Shown here in pieces: positions 17,793 to 27,275 of a stretch of DNA of 44,483 nt. This stretch comes from an uncultured Sphingomonas sp. (lineage in GTDB: Bacteria > Pseudomonadota > Alphaproteobacteria > Sphingomonadales > Sphingomonadaceae), in contig NZ_CAJYVU010000158.1 of assembly GCF_913778135.1 (NCBI RefSeq), forward strand, positions 1 through 44,483, given 5' to 3'. The translations under genes were made by a program, and so were the position numbers. Numbering within the stretch: the first letter of the stretch is position 1; each line of letters starts with the position of its first letter. The notes under the pieces are model-generated. The model made no database searches, was not told where the DNA came from, and worked only from the letters and a program-made list of their open reading frames with translations.

Positions 17793-17862
17793 GATCGCTC
17801 GGGCAGGTGACTAGGCGCTAGGTGGTGGGTGCGAACCGCCACGGCAATCGATGGAGATGATC

Positions 17863-18558
17863 ATGACCTGCAATGTGACGTTGGACACGCTCGATGGGCA
17901 GACGATGCCTGCCTACCGTGCCGAGCCGGAAGGAACGCCCAAGGCGGCGATCATCGTCATCCAGGAGATCTTCGGGGTCAACGCAGGGATTCGTCGCAAA
18001 TGCGACACGCTGGCGGAGGCGGGTTATCTCGCGATCGCGCCGGACCTGTTCTGGCGCATCGAACCCGGAATCGAGCTTGATCCCGACATCAAGCCGCAGA
18101 TGGATCGCGCGCTGTCACTGATGGGCCAGTTCAACCAGGATGCGGGTGTGCGCGATATCGAGGCCGCGATTCGCTATGCGCGGGATGCGAGCGGCGGGCG
18201 CAAGGTCGGCGCGGTCGGCTACTGTCTGGGCGGGCGGCTTGCGTACATGACCGCGGCGCGGACCGACGTCGACGCGAGCGTCGGCTATTACGCGGTCGGC
18301 GTCGATGGCCTGTTGGGTGAGAAGCACGCAATCGCCAATCCGCTGATGCTCCACATCGCGGGTGAGGATGGCTTCGTCGACAAGGAAACGCAGGCCAAGA
18401 TGCACGCGGGGCTGGACGACCACCCCAAGGTCACGCTGCATGATTACGCGGGCGAGGACCACGGCTTCGCAACCGAGTTCGGCGAACGGCGCTCGGATGC
18501 GTCGGCGAAGCAGGCGGACGAGCGGACGATGGCGTTCTTCGCCGAGCATCTCGGCTGA
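17863..18558 (+). CDS. Dienelactone hydrolase family protein
   Basis: The product is a 231-residue cytosolic alpha/beta hydrolase with the dienelactone hydrolase layout. Nucleophile Cys121 lies in AVGYCLGGR. The acid is probably Asp169 in HIAGEDGFVD, and the histidine is H200 in GEDHGFA. The N-terminal IIVIQEIFGVNAGIRRKCD matches the conserved helix with Glu near the active site. Such enzymes hydrolyse dienelactones in chloroaromatic degradation, but many homologues, including solitary ones like this, act on other esters or lactones. ATG 17863 has GGAG 6 nt upstream; ATG 17851 is in frame but less well placed. Confidence 0.88.
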   Translation: MTCNVTLDTLDGQTMPAYRAEPEGTPKAAIIVIQEIFGVNAGIRRKCDTLAEAGYLAIAPDLFWRIEPGIELDPDIKPQMDRALSLMGQFNQDAGVRDIEAAIRYARDASGGRKVGAVGYCLGGRLAYMTAARTDVDASVGYYAVGVDGLLGEKHAIANPLMLHIAGEDGFVDKETQAKMHAGLDDHPKVTLHDYAGEDHGFATEFGERRSDASAKQADERTMAFFAEHLG

Positions 18559-18566
18559 GGCGTGGA

Positions 18567-18589
18567 GGGCGGGGTGCCGTACCCCGCCC
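18567..18589. terminator. Bidirectional hairpin between dienelactone hydrolase and ftsK
   Basis: GGGCGGGGT (18567-18575) and ACCCCGCCC (18581-18589) make a perfect 9-bp stem with a 5-nt loop. It sits in the 36-bp gap between two convergent genes, which is the right place for a terminator serving both strands. No T-tract follows. Confidence 0.6.
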
Positions 18590-18594
18590 AACGA

Positions 18595-20913
18595 TTACAC
18601 CGGCTGACCGTCGGTATCGCGCAATACCTCGCGCCGGCCGACGTGATCGGGACGGCTGACGACGCCGTCCTTCTCCATCCGCTCGATCAGGCGTGCGGCG
18701 GAATTATAGCCGATGCGGAGCTGACGCTGGATCCACGAGGTCGACGCCTTCTGGCTTGAACACACCAGCGCCACGGCGGCACGGTATTGCTGGTCCTCCG
18801 CCGAATCCTCGCCGGTCGGCGCGCCGTCGAGCGCGAAGCTCTGCTCGGGCTCCTCGGTAACGGAGTTGATGTAATCGGGCGCACCCTGCGCGCGCCAATG
18901 GTCGGTGACCGCCTGCACCTCGTCGTCGCTGACGAACGGCCCGTGCACACGGACGATGCCCTTCCCGCCGGGCATATAGAGCATGTCGCCCTTGCCGAGC
19001 AGCTGTTCGGCGCCTTGTTCGCCAAGGATGGTGCGCGAGTCGATCTTGGAGGTGACGTGGAAGGAAATGCGCGTCGGCAGATTGGCCTTGATCACGCCGG
19101 TGATGACGTCGACCGAGGGGCGCTGCGTCGCCATGATGAGGTGAATTCCCGCCGCGCGCGCCTTCTGCGCCAGCCGCTGGATCAGGAACTCGACCTCCTT
19201 GCCCGCGGTCATCATCAGGTCGGCGAGCTCATCGACCACGACGACGATCTGCGGCAGCACGTCATAGTCGAGCTGCTCTTCCTCGTGCACCGGACGTCCG
19301 TGCTCGTCCCAGCCGGTCTGGACACGGCGACCGAGTGGCGAGCCCTTGGCCTTGGCCGCGCGTACCTTCTCGTTGAAGCTCGCGAGGCTGCGCACGCCGA
19401 CCGACGACATCTGGCGGTATCGATCCTCCATCGTCTCCACCGCCCATTTGAGCGCGCGCACCGCCTTGGAAGGGTCGGTGACCACGGGCGAGAGCAGGTG
19501 CGGGATGTCGTCGTACATGCTGAGTTCGAGCATCTTGGGATCGATCATGATCATGCGGCACTGCTCGGGCGTCAGCCGGTAGAGCAGCGACAGGATCATG
19601 CAGTTCAGCCCCACCGACTTGCCCGACCCGGTGGTACCGGCGACGAGCAGGTGCGGCATCGGCGCCAGATCGGCGATGACGGGATCGCCCGCGATGTTCT
19701 TGCCCAGGATCACGGGCAATTGCGCGGTCAGGTCGTCGAACGTCTGCGATCCGACCAGTTCGTGCAGCGACACCGATTCGCGCTTTTGATTGGGCAGTTC
19801 GATGCCGATCACGTTGCGTCCCGGAATTACCGCAACGCGCGCCGAGATTGCCGACATGTTGCGCGCAATATCGTCGGCGAGCTGAATCACACGGCTCGCC
19901 TTTATACCGGGTGCGGGTTCGAGTTCGTACATCGTGACGACTGGGCCTGGTCGAACCTCGACAATGTCGCCCTTGACGTTGAAGTCGTCGAGCACGGTTT
20001 CGAGCAATCGCGCGTTACGCTCCAGCGCTGCCTTGTCGACCGGACCGGAAGTCGAGACCGGCGCGGGGTTGAGCATGTCGAGCGTCGGCAGGACGTAGTC
20101 GCCGCGTGCTTCGCCAGTCGGGGCCGATGCCGCCTTCGGCTTGGCAGCAGTCGGCGCAACCTTGCGCTCGCCGATAACGGGGGCGGGGCGATCACCGCTA
20201 TCAACCGGTGTTTCGACGCGTGCCTCGCGCCGCGCGGGAGGGGAGGAAAGCGCCTGGCTTTCCTTGAGCTGTTCCTCGTCCTCGTCGTCGTAGAAGTAAT
20301 CGTCGTCGCGGCGCGCCCGCACGCGGCGGCGTGTCAGCCGACCGAAGTCGATTTCGAGGCTGCGGCCCCATACGACCACGCCGGCAAGCCCGGTCACCAA
20401 CCCGAGCGCAACCAGCGCCCACCAGCTGATCGCCGCGTTATTGGCGAATGCCAGTGCCCAGCGCGCGGCGGCAACGACCGCGAGCCCGATCGCGCCGCCC
20501 CAGCCGAACGGCAGCGCAGGCACGGCACCCGGCGCAACGCAACCGAGCGCGACCGCCATCAGCACGACGCCGATCAGTGCGGTACGCAGCATTCGTCCCC
20601 ACGCACCCGCGGGCTCGTCGCGCCACAATCGGGTTGCGACGATCGGCCCGACCGGCAGCAGCAGCGCGCCCGCCGGGCCGAACAGCATCAATGCGATGTC
20701 GGCGAACCATGCGCCGAGCGGACCCAGCAGATTGTCGACCCCGCCACCCGCGGTGTTGAGCGAGCTGTCGCCCGGATGGTAGCTAGCCAGCGCCAGCGCC
20801 ATCGCGGCGGTCGCCACGAACAGCGCGATCGCGACCGCGAGCGACCAGCTGCGCAGCGCACCCGCCTTCACCGTCTCGCGCCACAAAGGTGCGGTTGCAC
20901 GGGTCGCCATCAT
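18595..20913 (-). CDS. ftsK: DNA translocase FtsK
   Basis: The product has 772 residues. The N-terminus (about 20-190) has four hydrophobic segments that anchor it at the septum. An acidic and Pro/Ala-rich linker (DYFYDDEDEEQLKES) follows. The alpha/beta motor has Walker A GTTGSGKS at 426-433 and Walker B IVVVVDELADLMM, with ATQRPSVDVITG and FHVTSKIDSRTILG typical of FtsK/SpoIIIE. The C-terminal gamma winged helix (about 705-770, KASTSWIQRQLRIGYNSAAR) reads KOPS. The protein pumps chromosome ends and activates XerCD at dif. ATG 20913 follows GGGGA; the frame is open upstream to 21264 but overlaps the divergent UbiH gene. Confidence 0.95.
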   Translation of the reverse strand: MMATRATAPLWRETVKAGALRSWSLAVAIALFVATAAMALALASYHPGDSSLNTAGGGVDNLLGPLGAWFADIALMLFGPAGALLLPVGPIVATRLWRDEPAGAWGRMLRTALIGVVLMAVALGCVAPGAVPALPFGWGGAIGLAVVAAARWALAFANNAAISWWALVALGLVTGLAGVVVWGRSLEIDFGRLTRRRVRARRDDDYFYDDEDEEQLKESQALSSPPARREARVETPVDSGDRPAPVIGERKVAPTAAKPKAASAPTGEARGDYVLPTLDMLNPAPVSTSGPVDKAALERNARLLETVLDDFNVKGDIVEVRPGPVVTMYELEPAPGIKASRVIQLADDIARNMSAISARVAVIPGRNVIGIELPNQKRESVSLHELVGSQTFDDLTAQLPVILGKNIAGDPVIADLAPMPHLLVAGTTGSGKSVGLNCMILSLLYRLTPEQCRMIMIDPKMLELSMYDDIPHLLSPVVTDPSKAVRALKWAVETMEDRYRQMSSVGVRSLASFNEKVRAAKAKGSPLGRRVQTGWDEHGRPVHEEEQLDYDVLPQIVVVVDELADLMMTAGKEVEFLIQRLAQKARAAGIHLIMATQRPSVDVITGVIKANLPTRISFHVTSKIDSRTILGEQGAEQLLGKGDMLYMPGGKGIVRVHGPFVSDDEVQAVTDHWRAQGAPDYINSVTEEPEQSFALDGAPTGEDSAEDQQYRAAVALVCSSQKASTSWIQRQLRIGYNSAARLIERMEKDGVVSRPDHVGRREVLRDTDGQPV

Positions 20914-21018
20914 CAATCCCCAGCGATGTATTGAAACACGTAAACCATCCGCTTCCCTTGAGTTTTCGTCAAGTCGGCGGCGTTGGCAGGCGCAGCGATG
21001 AGGCGTAAAGCGTGGCGC

Positions 21019-22248
21019 ATGAACAACGCTTCCGCGCACGCAGACGTATTGATCCTGGGTGGTGGTCTGGTCGGCAGCACGCTCGCGATTGCACTGGCTC
21101 AGGCGGGCCTGAGCACGATCGTCGTCGATCCCGCCGATCCGAACGTGATCCTGTCCGCCGGGTTCGACGGGCGCGCGTCTGCGGTGGCGAGTGCCAGCCA
21201 CCGACTCCTCGATGTGATCGGTGTCGGCGAGAAATTGCGCGGTCAGGGCTGCGCGATCCGTCACATTCGCGTCAGCGACGGGCTGGCGCCGGGCAAGCTA
21301 GACTTCATTCCTGGCGAACAGGACGAGCCGCTCGGCACGATGTACGAGAACCGACTGCTGCGCACGACCCTGTTCGAGGTGGCGTCGGCAGCGGACGGTG
21401 TCGACCTGAGGATGCGGACACGCGCGACCGCAATCGAGCGCGATCTGGACGGCGTCACCGCGACCTTGTCCGATGGCAGCACCGTCACCGCGGACCTGCT
21501 CGTGGCGGCGGAGGGGCGCAACTCGCCCACACGCGAAGCGAGCGGGATCAAGGTCGCGCGGTGGCAGTACGATCATGCCGCGATCATCGGCGCGTTCCAT
21601 CACGAGCGTTCGCACGAAAACATCGCGTTCGAGATCTTCTATCCCTCGGGTCCCTTTGCACTGCTGCCGCTGCCGGACGATGAGGTCGGGCACCGCTCGG
21701 CGATTGTGTGGACGGTGGCCAAGGATCACGCGCCGGGCATGCTCAAGCTCGGTGATCGCGGCTTCCTCGCCGAGGCGGAGAAGAGGATGGGCGGATTCCT
21801 GGGCGCGCTGTCGGCGCCGGGCCCGCGCGCGTCCTACCCGCTCGGATTTCATCACACTGCCAGGGTCACCGACACGCGGCTGGCGCTGGTCGGCGACGCG
21901 GGTCACGGCATCCATCCAATCGCGGGGCAGGGGCTGAACCTAGGCTTCCGCGACGTCGCCGCGCTGGTCGAGGTCTTGGTCGAGGGACGGCGGCTCGGGC
22001 TGGAGGCGGGCGACGCGCAGCTGCTCGCGCGCTATGAGCAGTGGCGCAGCGTTGACACCTTCGCGGTGTCGTTCGCGACCGACACGTTGACCCGGCTGTT
22101 CGGCATTCCCGGCAAGACGGCGAGCGCGGTGCGGCGTTTCGGGATCAACGCGGTCGACGCGATCACGCCATTGAAGGATCGCTTCATGGCTGAAGCGCGC
22201 GGCGAGAGCGGGCAACTGCCGCGGCTGCTGATGGGAATGCCCGCCTAG
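21019..22248 (+). CDS. UbiH/VisC-type FAD-dependent hydroxylase (ubiquinone biosynthesis)
   Basis: The product is a 409-residue flavoprotein monooxygenase of the UbiH/UbiF/Coq6 family. The dinucleotide-binding motif VLILGGGLVGSTLAIAL is at about 10-26. DLLVAAEGRNSPTRE corresponds to the DG-type motif (here EG). LVGDAGHGIHPIAGQGLNLGFRDV is the second FAD-binding signature near residue 295. These enzymes hydroxylate the ring of ubiquinone precursors. Which ring position is modified cannot be told. ATG 20998 would add seven residues; 21019 was chosen because it starts close to the FAD motif. The 3' end overlaps the convergent pdeM by 4 bp. Confidence 0.9.
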   Translation: MNNASAHADVLILGGGLVGSTLAIALAQAGLSTIVVDPADPNVILSAGFDGRASAVASASHRLLDVIGVGEKLRGQGCAIRHIRVSDGLAPGKLDFIPGEQDEPLGTMYENRLLRTTLFEVASAADGVDLRMRTRATAIERDLDGVTATLSDGSTVTADLLVAAEGRNSPTREASGIKVARWQYDHAAIIGAFHHERSHENIAFEIFYPSGPFALLPLPDDEVGHRSAIVWTVAKDHAPGMLKLGDRGFLAEAEKRMGGFLGALSAPGPRASYPLGFHHTARVTDTRLALVGDAGHGIHPIAGQGLNLGFRDVAALVEVLVEGRRLGLEAGDAQLLARYEQWRSVDTFAVSFATDTLTRLFGIPGKTASAVRRFGINAVDAITPLKDRFMAEARGESGQLPRLLMGMPA

Positions 22249-22907
22249 GCCGCGAGCGGAAAACGCAGCAGACGATCGTCGAGCGCGACCAGCGCCTCGG
22301 CCCGCCTGCCGGTCGCGCGGACGATTTCCGGGTGGGTGGCGTCGAGCCCGCCGGTCAGCGAACCGAAGGCGGGGAAGATCAACTTGCGCTCGGTCGCGAC
22401 AAAGCAGCGCCGTGCGACGAGCTTACCACGCACGCGAACGCGCAGCTTGGGGTGGAAGTGGCCGGACAATTCGGGTCGTGCCTCGTCGGCGCGCGCCTCG
22501 TGACGCAGGATGATGCCGTCGATTTCGGCCTCGTTGCACACCGCGCCGCCGCAGCGGTCGACCAGCACGCGGTCGTGATTGCCGGTGATCCAGGTCCAGC
22601 GCGTACTGCCGGTTAACGCCGTCAGCATCTCGCGCGCCTGTGGGGGCAGTCGGTCGCAGCCCTCGATGTCATGGAAGCTGTCGCCAAGACACCAGACTTC
22701 CTCCGCTGCCGTCGCGGTAACGAGCGCGGTCAGGTCGGCGAGCGTGCGGATCGAATCGTACGGCGGCAGCATCTGCCCCGCGCGCGCGAACCAGCTCGCT
22801 TTCTCCAGATGCAGATCGGCGACGAGCAGCGCACGACGCGCAGGCCAGTACAATGCCCCCTGCGCCAGCGCGCGCCAGTCGTGTCCGCCGAACGAAAGGG
22901 GAACCAT
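22245..22907 (-). CDS. pdeM: Ligase-associated DNA damage response endonuclease PdeM
   Basis: The product is a 220-residue calcineurin-like metallophosphoesterase of the PdeM type. Metal-binding motifs are ADLHLEK (D31, H33), CLGDSFHD (D76), TGNHD (N110, H111), a later HEAR and SGHFHP (about 147-152). PdeM belongs to the Lhr-Exo-ligase repair set and has been described as a DNA endonuclease. Here it is separated from the lhr gene by an M20 peptidase gene and a pseudogene on the same strand. No ligase is in the window. Confidence 0.88.
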   Translation of the reverse strand: MVPLSFGGHDWRALAQGALYWPARRALLVADLHLEKASWFARAGQMLPPYDSIRTLADLTALVTATAAEEVWCLGDSFHDIEGCDRLPPQAREMLTALTGSTRWTWITGNHDRVLVDRCGGAVCNEAEIDGIILRHEARADEARPELSGHFHPKLRVRVRGKLVARRCFVATERKLIFPAFGSLTGGLDATHPEIVRATGRRAEALVALDDRLLRFPLAA

Positions 22908-22962
22908 GCGCCGCTCCTTACGCGCCGAAGCCTGATCCGATCAAGCGGCTACGCGGGAAAGT

Positions 22963-24372
22963 TCAGCCCGCATAAGCCTTTACGAGGTCAAACAGATAAT
23001 CCCGCGAGGCGTAGAGCGACGACACGCGGATGCGCTCGTTCAGCCCGTGCGTGCCGTTGTTGTCGGGCTCCAGGAAGGTACCCGGTGCACCGTACACCGG
23101 AATGCCGATCGCCTCGTAGAAGATGCCGTCGGTCGCACCGGTCGACATCAGCGGCAGCAGCGGCACGCCGGGGAAGTGCTTGGCGGCGACGCGACGCATC
23201 GGCTCGATCACTTTCGGATCAAGCGTCGGCGGGATTGCGGTCGGGCGGATCGGCTGGTTGACGGTGACCGTCACCTTCGGACCGGCGAGCGTCTTCAAGG
23301 TGGCCAGCGTGCCGTCGACGCTCTCGCCTGGAAAGATGCGGCAGTTGATGTTGGCGGTCGCGCGCTGCGGCAGCGCGTTCTCGGCGTGGCCGGCACTCAG
23401 CAGCGTGGCGACGCAGGTGGTGCGCAGCGTGGAGTGAAGCGTCTTGTCACGGCTGACGATCGCGTCGGCGGTCTTGTCGTTCGGATCGGCAAGCAACCGC
23501 GTGATCGCCGTGCCGGTCTCGCCACCCATCCGCTTGGCGGTCGCGGCGAAGAAGGCGCGCGTCGTGTCGGTGAACTTCACGGGAAACTCATAGCCCTGCA
23601 CTGCCTTCAACGCGTCGGCGAGCTGGTAGATGGCATTGTCCGGTGGGGGCGCGGAGCTGTGGCCGCCCGGATTAGTAACGAGAAAGGTATAATTCTGCGC
23701 CGCCTTCTCGCCGACCTGCACCGCGAGCAGCTGGCGTTTGCCTTCCGCGTCGAGCCGACCGCCGCCGCCTTCATTCAGCGCGAACTCGGCCGCGATCAGC
23801 TCGGGGCGGTTCTTCGCCAGCCACTGCGCACCGTTGAACGCGTAGGTCGTCTCCTCGCCGCAGGTCAGCGCGAGCTTGATCGTGCGTTTGGGCTTGTAGC
23901 CCTGCTGCCGAAAGCGGATCATCGCGTCGGCCCAGATTGCCGCCTGCGCCTTGTCGTCGACGGTGCCGCGTCCGTAGTAGAAGCCGTTCTCCTCGACGAG
24001 CGTAAATGGATCGCGCTGCCAGTCGGCGCGTTTCGCCTCCACCACGTCAAGGTGCCCCATCAGCAGGATCGGCTTGGCCGCAGCGTCGCTGCCTTTCAGC
24101 ACGGCAACGATGCCGCCGTCATTGGGGTGATCGGGTACCGAGAACAATGTGGTGTCTCGGTCGGTGTAGCCCGCCGCCTTCAACCGCGTCGCGATCTGTG
24201 CCGATGCCTTGGTGCAGCTGCCGGTACCCACGACGGTGTTGGTCTCGACCAGCTCCTTGTAGAGGTCGAAGAACGGCCTCTCGTCGGCGCGGGTCTGCGC
24301 GGTGACGGGAATCGCACCGAGCACGAGGCCCGCCGACGCCAGCAACGTATTGAGCAGCCCACGCATCATCAT
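22963..24372 (-). CDS. M20/M28-type zinc metallopeptidase, exported
   Basis: The product has about 469 residues. After a signal peptide (LLNTLLASAGLVLGAIPVTAQ) it shows the M20 metal-site series: LLMGHLDVVEA (His), YGRGTVDDKAQ (bridging Asp), ALTCGEETTY (catalytic Glu and ligand Glu), LNEGGGG (ligand Glu), and NNGTHGLNER near the C-terminus (His). Between these lies the lid/dimerisation domain with NPGGHSSAPPPDNAIYQLA. It is probably a periplasmic dipeptidase or carboxypeptidase. Three ATGs in a row (24372, 24369, 24366) follow GGAGGGGA; the second or third is best spaced. It lies between two repair genes without obvious functional link. Confidence 0.9.
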   Translation of the reverse strand: MMMRGLLNTLLASAGLVLGAIPVTAQTRADERPFFDLYKELVETNTVVGTGSCTKASAQIATRLKAAGYTDRDTTLFSVPDHPNDGGIVAVLKGSDAAAKPILLMGHLDVVEAKRADWQRDPFTLVEENGFYYGRGTVDDKAQAAIWADAMIRFRQQGYKPKRTIKLALTCGEETTYAFNGAQWLAKNRPELIAAEFALNEGGGGRLDAEGKRQLLAVQVGEKAAQNYTFLVTNPGGHSSAPPPDNAIYQLADALKAVQGYEFPVKFTDTTRAFFAATAKRMGGETGTAITRLLADPNDKTADAIVSRDKTLHSTLRTTCVATLLSAGHAENALPQRATANINCRIFPGESVDGTLATLKTLAGPKVTVTVNQPIRPTAIPPTLDPKVIEPMRRVAAKHFPGVPLLPLMSTGATDGIFYEAIGIPVYGAPGTFLEPDNNGTHGLNERIRVSSLYASRDYLFDLVKAYAG

Positions 24373-24428
24373 TCCCCTCCAGCTCGCCTGACCCCAGCGT
24401 TGCAGCGAAAGCGCGCGCGCAACGTCCT

Positions 24429-24771
24429 TCAATGCGCCGCGACGCTCATTCGCGCTTCATCGAAGTCGATCACAATCCGGTGGCAGTGCAACGTGTCGAT
24501 GCCGAGCAGCCCCGGCGCGCTGAGATCGACACCGTCGAGCAAGGGTGTCTCGATCTGCTCTCCACCCAGCGTGCTGACCGACAACGAAGGGATGATAGCG
24601 GTATCGACAATGCTGGTGCCGGTCATCGCGGTCAGCCGCACACGCCGGTCATGCGGCGATCAATCTCGGCGAAGTTGAGATCATTGGCAGGTTCGTTGGG
24701 GCGGGGTCGGGCACCTTCGCGTACACGGGACGTGCGATCGCGCCGAGCAGCAGGGCAGCCAACCTCTCCAT
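24429..24771 (-). pseudogene. Remnant of a retropepsin-like aspartyl protease gene
   Basis: Three frames together resemble one exported aspartyl protease. From ATG 24771 the first frame gives a signal-like MERLAALLLGAIARPVYA and then runs into a C-rich stretch. A second frame continues with NEPANDLNFAEIDRRMT and soon stops. The third frame, to the stop at 24429, gives VRLTAMTGTSIVDTAIIPSL and GLLGIDTLHCHRIVIDFDEA, the C-terminal half of the fold. The segment that should carry the catalytic Asp-Thr-Gly motif is missing at the second junction, around 24640-24650. So there is one small frameshift plus an internal deletion. A sequencing slip could explain the first lesion but hardly the loss of the active site. 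Confidence 0.7.
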
Positions 24772-24813
24772 GTCGCGATGCTACGCCGGTCGCGGCGCAG
24801 CTCCACGCGCGCG

Positions 24814-27246
24814 TTACTCGATCGCCATCGCTTCATGCGCCAGCGCCTCAGCCTCGATCAGCAATGCGTCGTCGGCGCTGTTGGTCGCGACACGCTCGCG
24901 CCCGATCAGCACCAGCACCGGCACCGCGAGCGGGGAGACGCGCGGCAGATCGACGTGCACCATCGTGTCGGCGGCGCGCTCTAGCAGGCTGGCGAGCCGC
25001 CCAACATCGGTCATCCGCGCGCGTGCGTCGTTCCAGGCGGCTTGCAGCAATACGTGGCCGGGTTCGTACTGGCGCAGCACATCGTAGATCAGATCGGTCG
25101 AGAAGGTGACCTGCTTGCCTGTCTTGCGCTTGCCCGGATGCTGCCGCTCGACCAGCCCGCCGATCACCGCCACCTCACGAAACGCGCGCTTGAGCAGGTG
25201 CGAGCGCTCGACCCAGTCGACGAACTCGTCTTCCAAAATATCGGCGGAAAAGAGCGCGGCGGGATCGGTGATCTTTTCCAGCCCGAAACATGCCAGCGCA
25301 TAATCGTTGGCGACGAAGCCGAGCGGCTTCAATCCCATTGTCTCCATCCGCTTGGTGACGAGCATGCCGAGCGACTGGTGCGCATTCCAGCCCTCGAAAC
25401 TGTACGCGACCATGTAGTGGCGTCCCTCGCGCATGAACGTCTCAACCAGCAACTGGTCGGGGCGCGGCAACGTCGAACGGCGTTCCTGTATCTCCAGCCA
25501 CTCGCGCACGTCGGGCGGGAAGCGGTGCCACTCTGACGGGGTTGCCAGAAAGCCGCGGACGCGGTCGGCGAGATTGGTCGACAGTGGCATCCGGCTGCCG
25601 CCATAGGTCGGGATGCGCGCAGGCCGACTGGTCGCGCGGACGATCAGGTCCTCGGTGTCGATCTTCTCGACCTCGAGGCTCAATCCGGCGAAGAAGAAGG
25701 TGTCGCCGTGGGAGAGCGTCGAGGCGAATCCTTCCTCGACCTTGCCGAGCGCGCGGCCGTTGCGAAAGCGGACCTTGAGCATCGTCGCCTCGACAATGAT
25801 CCCGGCGTTGAGGCGGTGCTGCGCGACGAAGCGCGGGTGGCTGACGCGCCACTCGCCGTTCGCGTCCTGCGCCAGCCGCTTGAAGCGGTCGTATGCACGC
25901 AAGCTGTAGCCGCCGTCGCGAATGAAGCCGAGGACGCGATCGAACAGCTCGTCGGAGAGCGCCGAATAGGGCAGCGCGGATCGAACCTCCTCAAGCATCG
26001 CATCTTGCGCGAATGGTGCAGCGCAGGCGCACGCCACCAAATGCTGCGCAAGCACGTCGAGCGCGCCCATGCGGAAGACGTCTGGATCGAGCTCTCCCGC
26101 CTCGACCGCATCGAGCGCGGCGCGTGCTTCGAGATATTCGAAGCGATTGCCCGGCACGACCAGCGCGCGCGATGATTCATCGAGCCGGTGGTTCGACCGC
26201 CCGATCCGTTGCAGCAAGCGCGACGATCCCTTGGGCGCACCCATCTGGATCACGCAATCGACGTCGCCCCAATCGACCCCGAGATCGAGGCTCGAAGTCG
26301 CGACGAGCGCGCGCAGCCGCCCCGATGCCATCGCCGCCTCGACCTTGCGGCGGGCTTCCTTTTCCAGACTACCGTGATGGATGCCGATCGGCAGCTGGTC
26401 CGTGTTCGACTTCCACAGATCCTGGAAGATCAGCTCGGCGAGGCTGCGCGTGTTGCAGAAGATGATGCTGGTGCGGTTGCGCGAGATCTCCGCCATTACC
26501 TGCGCGGCGGCGTAGCGGCCTGAGTGACCCGCCCAGGGCACGCGATCCTCGGGTAGCAGGATCGCGATGTTCGGGTCGGCGCCGCCTTCGCCCTGCACGA
26601 GGCTGACCGTGTCGATGTCGCCGTCGGGTGCGAGCCAGGCGCGATAGCCGTCGGGGTCGGCAACCGTGGCGGACAAGGCGACGCGGCGCATGTCGGGCGC
26701 GATCCGCTGCAGCCGCGCCATGCACAGCGACAGCAGATCGCCGCGCTTGCCCGTGGCGAAGGCGTGGACCTCGTCGACGACAATAGTGCGCAGGTTCGCG
26801 AACATCGTGAAGCTGTCGGGATAACTCAGCAGCAGCGAGAGCGACTCGGGCGTCGTCAGCAGGATCTGCGGCGCCTTGATACGCTGCCGTGCCTTTCGGT
26901 CGGACGGCGTATCACCGGTGCGCGTCTCGACGCGGATGTCGAGCTCCATCTCGTCGATCGGCGTGACGAGATTGCGCTGAATGTCGACCGCCAGTGCCTT
27001 CAGCGGTGAGACGTAAAGGGTATGCAGCCCGTCGCTCGGTTGTTCGATCAGCTCGGCAAGTGTCGGGAGAAAACCGGCGAGCGTCTTGCCCGCACCTGTC
27101 GTCGCGACCAGTAGCGCCGAGCGCCCGCGCTGCGCCTCGACCAGCATGTCGAGCTGATGCCGACGCGGCTGCCATCCGCGTGCGTCAAACCAGCGCGCGA
27201 GCGGGGCGGGTAATGAATCGATGAGTTCGTTCACGCGGTCACTCAA
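24814..27246 (-). CDS. Ligase-associated DEXH-box helicase (Lhr-Core type)
   Basis: The product has 810 residues and the length and order of Lhr-Core proteins. Two RecA domains carry Walker A TTGAGKT (49-55), VVDEVHAF (DEVH box) and ALSATVADP (motif III). The Lhr-specific IGRSNHR (motif VI region) and a winged-helix plus C-terminal beta-rich domain follow. Lhr-Core is a 3'-5' DNA helicase, and this subgroup travels with PdeM, an MBL exonuclease and an ATP-dependent ligase. The reported end 27246 is a TTG start with a poor ribosome site; GTG 27234 (NELIDSLPAPL) is an alternative. A small membrane-protein gene lies 29 bp upstream on the same strand. Confidence 0.92.
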   Translation of the reverse strand: MSDRVNELIDSLPAPLARWFDARGWQPRRHQLDMLVEAQRGRSALLVATTGAGKTLAGFLPTLAELIEQPSDGLHTLYVSPLKALAVDIQRNLVTPIDEMELDIRVETRTGDTPSDRKARQRIKAPQILLTTPESLSLLLSYPDSFTMFANLRTIVVDEVHAFATGKRGDLLSLCMARLQRIAPDMRRVALSATVADPDGYRAWLAPDGDIDTVSLVQGEGGADPNIAILLPEDRVPWAGHSGRYAAAQVMAEISRNRTSIIFCNTRSLAELIFQDLWKSNTDQLPIGIHHGSLEKEARRKVEAAMASGRLRALVATSSLDLGVDWGDVDCVIQMGAPKGSSRLLQRIGRSNHRLDESSRALVVPGNRFEYLEARAALDAVEAGELDPDVFRMGALDVLAQHLVACACAAPFAQDAMLEEVRSALPYSALSDELFDRVLGFIRDGGYSLRAYDRFKRLAQDANGEWRVSHPRFVAQHRLNAGIIVEATMLKVRFRNGRALGKVEEGFASTLSHGDTFFFAGLSLEVEKIDTEDLIVRATSRPARIPTYGGSRMPLSTNLADRVRGFLATPSEWHRFPPDVREWLEIQERRSTLPRPDQLLVETFMREGRHYMVAYSFEGWNAHQSLGMLVTKRMETMGLKPLGFVANDYALACFGLEKITDPAALFSADILEDEFVDWVERSHLLKRAFREVAVIGGLVERQHPGKRKTGKQVTFSTDLIYDVLRQYEPGHVLLQAAWNDARARMTDVGRLASLLERAADTMVHVDLPRVSPLAVPVLVLIGRERVATNSADDALLIEAEALAHEAMAIE

Positions 27247-27275
27247 CCGCAGCGGGCCGTGTCAAACAAGCGCGG

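Noticed and set aside
18787..20934. A 715-codon plus-strand open frame opposite ftsK
   Set aside because: It mirrors the ftsK codons on the other strand, has no family motif, and such long antisense frames are common in high-GC DNA because stop codons are rare there.
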